57,775 nt of DNA from JAVBLD01 sp031553705 (GTDB lineage Bacteria > Bacteroidota > Bacteroidia > Bacteroidales > Marinifilaceae). The notes beneath the pieces are model-generated. The model was not told where the DNA came from. It did not search any database and saw only the letters and a list, made by a program, of their open reading frames with translations. The stretch is taken from NCBI GenBank assembly GCA_031553705.1, contig JAVBLD010000028.1:1-57775 (forward strand), read 5' to 3'. Shown one piece after another: positions 36,170 through 44,050 of this stretch (positions are counted from its first letter, which is position 1; every line of letters begins with the position of its first letter). A program made the position numbers and the translations under genes.

Positions 36170-36189
36170 CTTAAAGACAATTTAGACTG

Positions 36190-36197
36190 CAAACTTA
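36190..36197 (-). promoter_or_regulatory. -7 box TAAGTTTG for the RDD gene
   Basis: Exact TAnnTTTG match on the minus strand, 20 bp upstream of the ATG at 36169, inside the 102-bp divergent spacer. Confidence 0.45.
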
Positions 36198-36271
36198 TGT
36201 TTTTTTGAAGAAAAGATATACTTTTATGTGGTAATTTTCGATCTGTATATTAAGATCGGGATTCGATTTTT

Positions 36272-37213
36272 ATGAAAGAAGCGAGGTTTATTGCAAAAAA
36301 TAAAGAGAAATGGAGTAAAATGGAGCGTCCGGAACAAATTGATTCGGATACGCTTGCTGCGAATTATATGGAATTGACAGCCGACCTTGCTTATGCCAGG
36401 ACTTTTTACCCCGGGAGCGATACGCAACGGTATCTGAATCATCTGATAGCCGGCTATCACGCCAATATCAATAGCCACAAGTCACAACGAAAGACAAGTT
36501 TATTCTCTTTCTGGATCAATGATTTTCCGGGATTGATGGCTCAGGAACGTCGGACGATGTTGTTTGTATTGTGTTTTTTCGTATTGGCTTGTATGATCGG
36601 CGCTTTTTCCGCGAGATATGACGATTCGTTTGTCCGGTTGATACTCGGTGATGCTTATGTAAACCGGACCTTGGATAATATTACGGCCGGAAAGCCGATG
36701 GATATCTATAATTCTTCAGGCGAGTGGGATATGTTTTTCCGTATTACGATAAATAATATCCGGGTATCTTTCCTGGCTTTTGTGTTCGGTGTATTCTGTT
36801 CGGTGGGGACTTTGTGGGTGCTTTTACAGAATGGTATTATGCTGGGATCCTTTCAGTATCTTTTTTACGGAAAGGGATTGTTGTTGCATTCGGCTCTTTC
36901 GGTCTGGGCGCACGGGACGTTTGAAATCACTTCGGTCATCATTGCCGGGGGCGCCGGTATAATAGTGGGAAATAGTTTTCTTTTTCCCGGTACTTACAAA
37001 CGGTTGCAATCTTTTCAAATCGGTGCTTTGAAAGGGATAAAAATAGTGATCGGATTGATTCCTTTTTTTATCATTGCCGGCGCGATAGAAAGTTTTGTTA
37101 CCCGTCATGCGGAAGCCTATCCTTTTGTCGGGGCATGTGTGATCGTACTGTCATTAATCGGAGTAGTAGGGTATTTTATTATATATCCATATAAAATGAG
37201 AATTAAAAATTAA
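36272..37213 (+). CDS. SpoIIM-family (stage II sporulation M-like) membrane protein
   Basis: 313 aa: an N-terminal cytoplasmic helical part (about 110 residues), then about five transmembrane segments with the SpoIIM features N-N-I-R-V-S-F-L-A-F-V-F-G-V and H-G-T-F-E-I-T-S-V-I-I-A-G-G-A-G. In non-sporulating Bacteroidetes this family accompanies RDD, MoxR and DUF58 genes; its function outside sporulation is unknown. First gene of the six-gene plus-strand set running to 42420. Confidence 0.85.
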   Translation: MKEARFIAKNKEKWSKMERPEQIDSDTLAANYMELTADLAYARTFYPGSDTQRYLNHLIAGYHANINSHKSQRKTSLFSFWINDFPGLMAQERRTMLFVLCFFVLACMIGAFSARYDDSFVRLILGDAYVNRTLDNITAGKPMDIYNSSGEWDMFFRITINNIRVSFLAFVFGVFCSVGTLWVLLQNGIMLGSFQYLFYGKGLLLHSALSVWAHGTFEITSVIIAGGAGIIVGNSFLFPGTYKRLQSFQIGALKGIKIVIGLIPFFIIAGAIESFVTRHAEAYPFVGACVIVLSLIGVVGYFIIYPYKMRIKN

Positions 37214-37258
37214 TAATCACGATAGAAAAGCATACCGCTTTCGGTTTTAACTAAAAAA

Positions 37259-38137
37259 ATGGAAAAGATTAATTTAAACATAGTGAGGGGATTTAGCGAT
37301 TCGATAACCACAACATTTAATTTGTTAAAACAGGAGTTTGTCCCGTTTATAAAGAGTTTTGCCATATTAGCGCTTCCGGTGGTTTTTATCGATCTCTTTT
37401 TTAAAAGTTTTTTTTCATGGGAAATCTATAGTTTGTCCTTTGATGGACAAGCATCGTCGACATATTTTAGAACTGTAGGACTGAGTTATCTATCTACGAT
37501 ACTGGTGTTTTTCTGGATCCAGTTGGAGGTGATAGCATACATCCGGGTTTATTGGGATAAATATCAGCATCGGGATGAAGCACCTGTTACAGCAGGCGAG
37601 GTGTGGCAGGTTATGCAGCGTAATATCGGCAAGGTGTTGGGTGCAAGCATATTGTATGGATTGATCGTGCTTGTGGGTCTTGTGTTTATGATTATTCCGG
37701 GGATTTATTTTGCTCTGGCGCTCTTATTTATCCCTTATTTGTTGATACTGAAAGACCAGTCATTCGAAGATAGTTTTTCCGGTTCAATGGGTATGGTCAA
37801 AGGGCAGTGGTGGAATTTGTTCGGGTATGTATTTGTACTGCAATTGATCATAAGCATGTTGGCTTATGCTTTTAATATCCCTTATATGATTCTTTTATTC
37901 AAGGCGGCGTTTACCGGAGAAATACCCGGTACGTATGAGATAACTTTCGGGATGTTGCTTGCAAGCCTGGGGCAGCATATTATGCAGACGTTGCTCGTTA
38001 TCGGCGTCAGTATCAGATTTTTCAGTATCTCGGAGAGCCGTGAGCATACTACATTGTTGAGCAAAATCGACCAGCTGGGAGATCATCAGGAGAAAGAGGT
38101 AAAAGAATATGACAGCCGGGATGAAGGAGAGTATTAA
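37259..38137 (+). CDS. Multipass membrane protein of the MoxR-DUF58 locus
   Basis: 292 aa with about six hydrophobic segments, including I-I-P-G-I-Y-F-A-L-A-L-L-F-I-P-Y and M-V-K-G-Q-W-W-N-L-F-G-Y. These resemble the glycerophosphodiester-phosphodiesterase membrane domain and DUF975-like proteins. A charged C-terminal tail (K-E-V-K-E-Y-D-S-R-D-E-G-E) faces the cytoplasm. It overlaps the next gene by 29 nt. No enzymatic motif; a scaffold or channel role within the locus is a guess. Confidence 0.7.
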   Translation: MEKINLNIVRGFSDSITTTFNLLKQEFVPFIKSFAILALPVVFIDLFFKSFFSWEIYSLSFDGQASSTYFRTVGLSYLSTILVFFWIQLEVIAYIRVYWDKYQHRDEAPVTAGEVWQVMQRNIGKVLGASILYGLIVLVGLVFMIIPGIYFALALLFIPYLLILKDQSFEDSFSGSMGMVKGQWWNLFGYVFVLQLIISMLAYAFNIPYMILLFKAAFTGEIPGTYEITFGMLLASLGQHIMQTLLVIGVSIRFFSISESREHTTLLSKIDQLGDHQEKEVKEYDSRDEGEY

Positions 38138-38885
38138 TCACGTCATATTGCGCTTTTGGATTCTGGCGGCATTATGCTGTACCGGAACGGCTTCTGCCGT
38201 GACCGCTACGGATCACTCTTTTTCTGAGCAGAGAAAAGAGGTTGTTGCCGGCCAGACAAGGCAAAATGATCGGGATTATCAACTTCGTACCCCAGGAACC
38301 GTTTTCCTGGACCAGTTTAAAAATGATAAAGCCTTTCACTATATTACAAAAACGGATAAAGTGCCCGACTGGTGGAGACAGTTTAGACATTGGCTCTTAG
38401 AGCGTCTGTTCCGGACATCATCCCCCTTAGTGGATAAATGGCTTGATATAGCTATAAAAACAATAGCAATATTGCTGGCAATCTTTTTGATTTACAAGAT
38501 TGTCAGGAGTAAATTCAGTTTTCCTATTACGCGAAGGGAGAGTCTGTTTGATACGACCGACATGGCTGTTCAAGAACCGGTGGATAGTCTATCTTATCCG
38601 ACATTATTGCAAAAAGCCGTTTTGGAAAAGAATTATGAAATAGCTGTACAGATACACTATATGTATCTGCTCTATTTACTGGATCAGAAAGGGATCATAC
38701 GCTGGAATCGTCACAAGACCAATACAATGTATGTCTATGAAATAGAAGATCGAAACAGGCAATTGAAATTCAAACAATTGGGATGGATATTCGATTGTGT
38801 GTGTTATGGGGAGTTTAAGATCGATGAGCTGGCATACCGGCAAGTGGCCTTCCGGTTTGAGACTTTTCAAAAGGAGCTTGTATGA
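38109..38885 (+). CDS. DUF4129-domain membrane protein
   Basis: 258 aa, one signal-type hydrophobic segment at the N-terminus and one transmembrane helix near 113-133, followed by a C-terminal cytoplasmic DUF4129 domain (A-V-L-E-K-N-Y-E-I-A-V-Q-I-H-Y-M-Y-L-L-Y). DUF4129 occurs at the C-terminus of membrane transglutaminases and beside MoxR/DUF58 genes. Starts inside the previous gene (29-nt overlap; ATG 38121 is an alternative) and shares ATGA with the next gene. Confidence 0.82.
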   Translation: MTAGMKESINHVILRFWILAALCCTGTASAVTATDHSFSEQRKEVVAGQTRQNDRDYQLRTPGTVFLDQFKNDKAFHYITKTDKVPDWWRQFRHWLLERLFRTSSPLVDKWLDIAIKTIAILLAIFLIYKIVRSKFSFPITRRESLFDTTDMAVQEPVDSLSYPTLLQKAVLEKNYEIAVQIHYMYLLYLLDQKGIIRWNRHKTNTMYVYEIEDRNRQLKFKQLGWIFDCVCYGEFKIDELAYRQVAFRFETFQKELV

Positions 38886-40039
38886 AGAGATTGAGAAATA
38901 TATGGTATATTTTATTGCCGGTTGTGTTGTCTCTGGTTTATACCTGGTATGAGGCAAATACTCCCCGCCCGCCGGATTGGAAAGAGAGTTATGCTGTTCA
39001 GGACAAAATCCCATACGGAACATATATTGCTTACCAAAGTCTACCGTTACTTTTTCCTCATGCTAAGGTTGAATCGGTTCATTTACCTATTCTGGAGCAG
39101 TTACAACAGTGCGAAGAGAAGGAGGTACCGGTATCGTATGTTTTTGTCAACAGCCATTTTATTATTGATGAGATAGAATTACATGCATTGCTTGAGTTTG
39201 TGGAGCGCGGTAATTCATTATTTATAGCAGCCTGGCAAATGCCTGATACATTACTGGCTTTTTTCTCATTAGGCCGGGAGTCGTCATTTACGAAAAGAGG
39301 ACATCGGTTCACCCGTCCGGAGTTGTCGGAAGAGAAATATATTTTCTACCAGGATAATTATGAATATTTTGTGCTGAAAGAACAATTTAACGGTGAGGTG
39401 CTGGGGAAAGCCGCAGACCAACCCGATTTTGTCAGGCTTTCATACGGGGAAGGGGATCTGTTTTTAAACCTGAACCCGCGGGCTTTTACCAATTACTGTA
39501 TACTGGATAGCATCGGGGATTATTACTATAAGGCATTGTCATATCTGCCTGACAAAGGGCTTGTGCTTTGGGATGAGTATCAGGTATTAGGTCCGATGGG
39601 AGGCAATAGTCCATTCAGGGTTATTTTACAACATCCTGCGTTACGCTGGGCGCTTTGGTTGTTATTGCTGGGCGGATTGTTGTACGCGTTGTTCCGCTTG
39701 AAACGGGAACAACGGGCGATACCGGTTATCAGGCCGTTCGAAAATAAAACCCTGGAATTTGTGACTGCTGTGAGTTCCCTTTATTACAGGCATAAGGATC
39801 ATTACGCTATTGCCAATAAGCGAATTGATTTTTTTATGGAAGAGGTGCGATACCGTTATAAGCTCCAGACAAATGAAACGGGGGAGCATTTTATAAAATT
39901 GCTCTCCGACCGGTCGGGAGTGGAAAAAGCAGAGGTTTCCCAGCTAATAAAGCTGATCGAAAAGATCCGGAAAACAAGGCAGATAACACCTGAAACCCTC
40001 CGGAAATTGGAAAAACAGATAGAACAGTTTAAAAAATAA
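38882..40039 (+). CDS. DUF4350-domain membrane protein
   Basis: 385 aa: N-terminal membrane anchor (about 7-20), an extracytoplasmic domain in which V-F-V-N-S-H-F-I-I-D-E-I-E and F-V-E-R-G-N-S-L-F-I-A-A fit the GATase1-like fold ascribed to DUF4350, a second transmembrane helix near 257-277, and a cytoplasmic helical tail of about 105 residues. ATGA overlap with the DUF4129 gene. No catalytic cysteine is evident in the GATase-like part, so it probably binds rather than catalyses. Confidence 0.82.
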   Translation: MKRLRNIWYILLPVVLSLVYTWYEANTPRPPDWKESYAVQDKIPYGTYIAYQSLPLLFPHAKVESVHLPILEQLQQCEEKEVPVSYVFVNSHFIIDEIELHALLEFVERGNSLFIAAWQMPDTLLAFFSLGRESSFTKRGHRFTRPELSEEKYIFYQDNYEYFVLKEQFNGEVLGKAADQPDFVRLSYGEGDLFLNLNPRAFTNYCILDSIGDYYYKALSYLPDKGLVLWDEYQVLGPMGGNSPFRVILQHPALRWALWLLLLGGLLYALFRLKREQRAIPVIRPFENKTLEFVTAVSSLYYRHKDHYAIANKRIDFFMEEVRYRYKLQTNETGEHFIKLLSDRSGVEKAEVSQLIKLIEKIRKTRQITPETLRKLEKQIEQFKK

Positions 40040-40105
40040 AATAGTGGCAGGGATTTATTTCTATACATTGAATCCTGCACCTTATACCTAAATAAATGAT
40101 GGAAT

Positions 40106-41086
40106 ATGGAAAATAATGGAATTGAGTTTACATCACGGATAGATTTTACGGTATTCAGCGAGAAAATAAATCAGGTGAGAGAACAGGTAGGTCGGGTTAT
40201 TGTCGGGCAGCAGGAGGTTATAAACCTGCTGTTGACGGCTATCCTTTCGGACGGTCATATATTGATCGAAGGCGTACCAGGTGTGGCCAAGACATTAATG
40301 GCAAAAGTACTGTCCCGGTTAATCCATGCTGATTTCAGCCGTATTCAGTTCACTCCCGACCTGATGCCGAGTGATATTCTCGGCACTTCGATATTCCTTC
40401 CCTCTACCGGAAAATTCGAATACCGGAAAGGACCCGTCTTTACGAATATTCTACTAGTGGATGAGATCAACCGTTCACCGGCGAAGACCCAGGCTGCCCT
40501 CTTTGAGGTGATGGAAGAACGTCAGGTGACAAACGACGGGGCAGAGTATAGAATGGATTATCCGTTTTTGGTTATGGCAACGCAGAATCCGGTGGAGCAC
40601 GAAGGTACCTATCGCTTGCCGGAGGCTCAGTTGGATCGCTTTTTGTTTAAGATCACCATACAATATCCTAAATTAGAGGAAGAGATCGAAATATTGGAAC
40701 TGCACGACCGGCGAGCGATTGAAGCATGGCAATCTCTGCCTGCCGTACTTACGGTAGATGATCTGAAAGCCTTACGTGATCAGGTGAAAGACGTGCATGT
40801 GGATCGCAAGATCAAATCGTTTATTGTCAATATTGTAGCAACAACCCGCGATAGCGGCTGGTTGTACTTGGGAGCATCGCCGCGTGCCTCTATTGCTCTG
40901 ATGAATGGAGCAAAAGCATTTGCCGCTATCCAAGGGCGCGATTTTGTGGTGCCGGAGGATGTTCTCTACCTGGCAGTGCCGGTATTGCGCCATCGTGTGC
41001 AACTGTCGGCGGAGAGAGAGCTTGAAGGAGTAACGGTGGAACAAGTGATAGGCCAATTGGTGTCAAAGGTGGAAGTACCGAGGTAA
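40106..41086 (+). CDS. MoxR-family AAA+ ATPase
   Basis: 326-aa cytoplasmic ATPase: Walker A E-G-V-P-G-V-A-K-T (about 55-63), Walker B L-L-V-D-E (D119, E120), sensor 1 A-T-Q-N-P-V and the arginine-rich sensor 2 region S-P-R-A-S. MoxR proteins act as chaperone-like remodelers, often with DUF58/vWA partners; DUF58 is encoded 2 nt downstream. The 66-nt gap before this gene holds a bulged hairpin (GCAGG...CCTGC), which could give internal control. Confidence 0.93.
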   Translation: MENNGIEFTSRIDFTVFSEKINQVREQVGRVIVGQQEVINLLLTAILSDGHILIEGVPGVAKTLMAKVLSRLIHADFSRIQFTPDLMPSDILGTSIFLPSTGKFEYRKGPVFTNILLVDEINRSPAKTQAALFEVMEERQVTNDGAEYRMDYPFLVMATQNPVEHEGTYRLPEAQLDRFLFKITIQYPKLEEEIEILELHDRRAIEAWQSLPAVLTVDDLKALRDQVKDVHVDRKIKSFIVNIVATTRDSGWLYLGASPRASIALMNGAKAFAAIQGRDFVVPEDVLYLAVPVLRHRVQLSAERELEGVTVEQVIGQLVSKVEVPR

Positions 41087-41088
41087 AT

Positions 41089-42420
41089 ATGAAATGGTTT
41101 TCTGAAATATATCTGCACAAACGTTTCTTTACATTGCTGATGGGCGGTGTTTTCGCCCTGATACTTGCTTTTATATTCCCGGCTATCTATGCCTGGATAT
41201 GGTGGTTGCTATTTCTGGCCGGAATGTTGGTTGTAACGGATGTGGCGATGCTTTTCGGGTTTGGAAGGGCTGTCAAGGCCTTTCGGACAGTTGCCGATAA
41301 ATTTTCTAACGGGGAAGATAATCCGGTCAAGATCACGATCACGAATAATTATCTTTTTATTGCCGGATTTCGTGTTATAGATGAGGTACCTTTCCGTTTC
41401 CAGCGCAGGGACCTGACGTTAAAGCTTCAGATACCCCCAATGACTACCGAAGAGCTGGACTATACTTTACGTCCGGTGAAGCGGGGAGAGTATGAGTTCG
41501 GTAAAATCAGGGTTTTTGTGGCCACTAGGTTGTCATTGGTGGAGCGACGCTACTCTTTTGAAACGTCTCGGAAGGTGGCGGTTTACCCCTCTTTTGTTTT
41601 GATGCATAAATATGAGCTGATGGCGTTCACCAATCGTCATGCGGAAAGCGGGACAAAGCGTATGCGGATAATCGGGTCGCACCTGGCTTTTGAACAGATA
41701 AAACCTTATATACCGGGAGATGATCCGCGTACGGTAAATTGGAAGGCTACCGCAAAATGCAACCGGCTGATGGTAAATACATATACCGACGAGCGGGCGC
41801 AGCAGGTGTATTGCCTGGTTGATAAAGGTCGTACGATGCAATCTCCTTTTCATGGGATGTCGATGCTCGATTACGCAATAAATACGACGTTGGCTCTTTC
41901 AAATGTTGTTTTAAAAAAAGGAGATAAAGCCGGTTTGCTGACCTTTTCCAATACGCCCGGAACGCTTATAAAGGCCGATAACCGGACATTACAGCTAAAT
42001 CGCATCAGCGAGGCGTTGTATAATCAACGTACCCATTACCTGGAAACCGATTTCGAACAGCTCTGTTCGACGGTAGGCCGACAGATCCGGAATCGCAGTT
42101 TGTTGGTATTGTTTACAAACTTTGATACCCTTTCCGCGATGCAACGTCACTTTCAGGCTCTTCGACGATTGGCCGACAACCATTTGGTGCTGATTGTTTT
42201 GTTTGAGAACACGGAGCTTAATCAGGTGTTGGAAACGCCGGCAGAAAAGCTCTCCGATGTTTATTTTAAGACTATTGCCGGAAGTTTTGTGATTGAAAAG
42301 AGACGAATCGCCGGAGAGTTAAAGCGTCTTGGTATTCATACCGTTCTGACCCAGCCGGAGAGTTTTACGGTCAATACGGTCAATGCCTATCTGGAGTTGA
42401 AGGAGAGAGGACTGATTTAG
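41089..42420 (+). CDS. DUF58-domain protein, MoxR partner
   Basis: 443 aa with two N-terminal transmembrane segments (about 14-48), a beta-rich extracytoplasmic or membrane-near region, and the DUF58 signature Y-I-P-G-D-D-P-R-T-V-N-W-K-A-T-A-K at about 205-221, followed by a vWA-like domain whose first metal-site segment reads Y-C-L-V-D-K-G-R-T-M. Expected to work with the MoxR ATPase encoded 2 nt upstream in assembly of an envelope complex. Last gene of the set. Confidence 0.9.
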   Translation: MKWFSEIYLHKRFFTLLMGGVFALILAFIFPAIYAWIWWLLFLAGMLVVTDVAMLFGFGRAVKAFRTVADKFSNGEDNPVKITITNNYLFIAGFRVIDEVPFRFQRRDLTLKLQIPPMTTEELDYTLRPVKRGEYEFGKIRVFVATRLSLVERRYSFETSRKVAVYPSFVLMHKYELMAFTNRHAESGTKRMRIIGSHLAFEQIKPYIPGDDPRTVNWKATAKCNRLMVNTYTDERAQQVYCLVDKGRTMQSPFHGMSMLDYAINTTLALSNVVLKKGDKAGLLTFSNTPGTLIKADNRTLQLNRISEALYNQRTHYLETDFEQLCSTVGRQIRNRSLLVLFTNFDTLSAMQRHFQALRRLADNHLVLIVLFENTELNQVLETPAEKLSDVYFKTIAGSFVIEKRRIAGELKRLGIHTVLTQPESFTVNTVNAYLELKERGLI

Positions 42421-42571
42421 TACGAAGAATTATTCATAACTTCTCTGCAGATTCTTAATAGTCTGTCCGATTTTCCTGTTCAGCATAAAAAGAAATACGG
42501 TCGATGAATGATAAATGTATTGAAAATGAATGCATTATTGGTTTTATCGGCATCAACTGTTATTTTAGTTA

Positions 42572-42599
42572 TTTGGAAACTAAATTTTCTATATTTTTG
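42572..42599 (+). promoter_or_regulatory. Promoter of the porin gene
   Basis: TTTG at 42572-42575 and TATTTTTG at 42592-42599 (exact -7 match) with a rather short 16-nt spacer; the ATG is 31 nt downstream. Confidence 0.5.
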
Positions 42600-42630
42600 C
42601 GGAGTAATTTAAAGTAAACTGGAAGAATCC

Positions 42631-43788
42631 ATGAATAAGATGTGTTGTCGTTTGTTGTCATACTTGGCATTTTTTATTTTCGTTTTTTTATTTTCGTCCT
42701 TATTAAAAGCTCAGGAAATGGTTAAGTCGCCAGCCAACGATTTTCAATGGCGTTTGATCGGGCGTGCCCTTATTGACGGGGGTATATTTATAGAAGATAA
42801 GGTGGATCGCGGAAATACCGGAGAAATTGTTGATTTGCGTTTAGGGACCTGTGTTACTTTTCAACGCTTCTGGGATGCTAAGATAGAGATTGGATATGCC
42901 AGAAACAGGCTTTCTATGAAGGATGTATATCTCGGTTACAGCACTAACCTCTATTCGGTAAAGTTGGGACATTATTTTGAGCCTTTCGGGAATGCCCGTG
43001 TCGGTTCGACCAATATCCGGCTGATGACGGTTTCAAATACCGAGGTTGCATTAGGAAATAGGCGAAAATTAGGTATCAGTTACAGCTATAATAAAGGTTT
43101 CTTCAATTTTATGGGAGGAGCATTTAATGATGGGGATGTCGGTGCCCAGAGCCAATATGGCCAAGGATATTCATTGTCTGCAAAGGCTATTGCCCGTTTT
43201 TGGGTGGCCGAAAGAAGGTTGGTCCATCTTGGGGCTGCTTCCCGGTTCAGCGAGCATAACAAGCAGGAGAATGAAAGTGTAATATTTAGTGTAGGCACTC
43301 CCACCGACCTGCTTTTAAGAACAACCAATCCACTGATAGAAGCAGATGTTTCGAATGTGATCAATCAATGGAAATGGGATATGGAGGTGATTGGTTTGTA
43401 TAATAAATGGTATTTCCAAAGTGAATATATGCTTGCCCATGTAAACCGTTATGGAGGTGAGAATTATAATGGGTGGGGTTGTTATGCGCAGGCCGGTTAT
43501 CTGGTATGTGGGACAAAATATAATTATAACTACATTTCCGGGATGCTCCTGAATCCCGGTCCTAAAAGTTTAGAGGTACTTTTCCGCTATAATATAACAA
43601 ACCTTACCGATAAGAATGCCGGTATCACCGGGGGAAAAATGCAGGACCTTACCGCAGGAGCCAGTTATTTCTTTAATCAGTATGTGGCGGCAAAGTTGAA
43701 TTACTCGTATATAATGGTGGGCAGCGATGCTCCCAACGGTGCGGATAATTTCCATGTCATGCAGGCACGGGTGCAGTTTTCGTTTTAG
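42631..43788 (+). CDS. OprO/OprP-type (phosphate-selective) porin
   Basis: 385-aa outer-membrane barrel protein: signal peptide to about residue 29 (S-L-L-K-A-Q), alternating amphipathic strands, the signature Y-S-V-K-L-G-H-Y-F-E-P-F-G of the O/P porin group, and a C-terminal Q-F-S-F ending in Phe. Function in Bacteroidetes (phosphate or other anion uptake) is unproven. Single gene with its own promoter. Confidence 0.85.
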   Translation: MNKMCCRLLSYLAFFIFVFLFSSLLKAQEMVKSPANDFQWRLIGRALIDGGIFIEDKVDRGNTGEIVDLRLGTCVTFQRFWDAKIEIGYARNRLSMKDVYLGYSTNLYSVKLGHYFEPFGNARVGSTNIRLMTVSNTEVALGNRRKLGISYSYNKGFFNFMGGAFNDGDVGAQSQYGQGYSLSAKAIARFWVAERRLVHLGAASRFSEHNKQENESVIFSVGTPTDLLLRTTNPLIEADVSNVINQWKWDMEVIGLYNKWYFQSEYMLAHVNRYGGENYNGWGCYAQAGYLVCGTKYNYNYISGMLLNPGPKSLEVLFRYNITNLTDKNAGITGGKMQDLTAGASYFFNQYVAAKLNYSYIMVGSDAPNGADNFHVMQARVQFSF

Positions 43789-43940
43789 GGAAACAGGGGG
43801 TACTCATTGAAAGCGGCGGCCGTTTGCCAGGATTGCTCCTTTTCCTCAGGGATCAGTTCTATGGTGCGGTTGACCACCACCTTGCCGTTAATAGGCTTAT
43901 CTGCGGCAATGTTGTCCTCATCGTAATAATACACGCACAG
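43785..43940 (-). pseudogene. Decayed coding fragment of unknown gene
   Basis: On the minus strand 51 codons without interruption encode a protein-like sequence beginning L-C-V-Y-Y-Y-D-E-D-N and ending F-N-E-Y-P-L-F-P-stop, the stop overlapping the porin stop codon on the other strand. There is no start codon, an in-frame TGA precedes it (43943-43941), and its G+C content is above that of the surroundings. It looks like the C-terminal remnant of a lost gene. I do not recognise the family. Confidence 0.4.
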
Positions 43941-44050
43941 TCATCGAGAAGATTTTATCGTCCGTGGAGCTGTTACAGCCTGCTACAACACGAGCAACAT
44001 ATCAGCTTCGGACGATTATTTTTTTTTGTCTGACAAAACTTTTTTATGTT
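43941..44050. other. Short spacer downstream of histidine kinase
   Basis: About 110 bp with no gene; it includes a T-rich run near 44017-44026. No convincing terminator stem was found. Confidence 0.3.
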
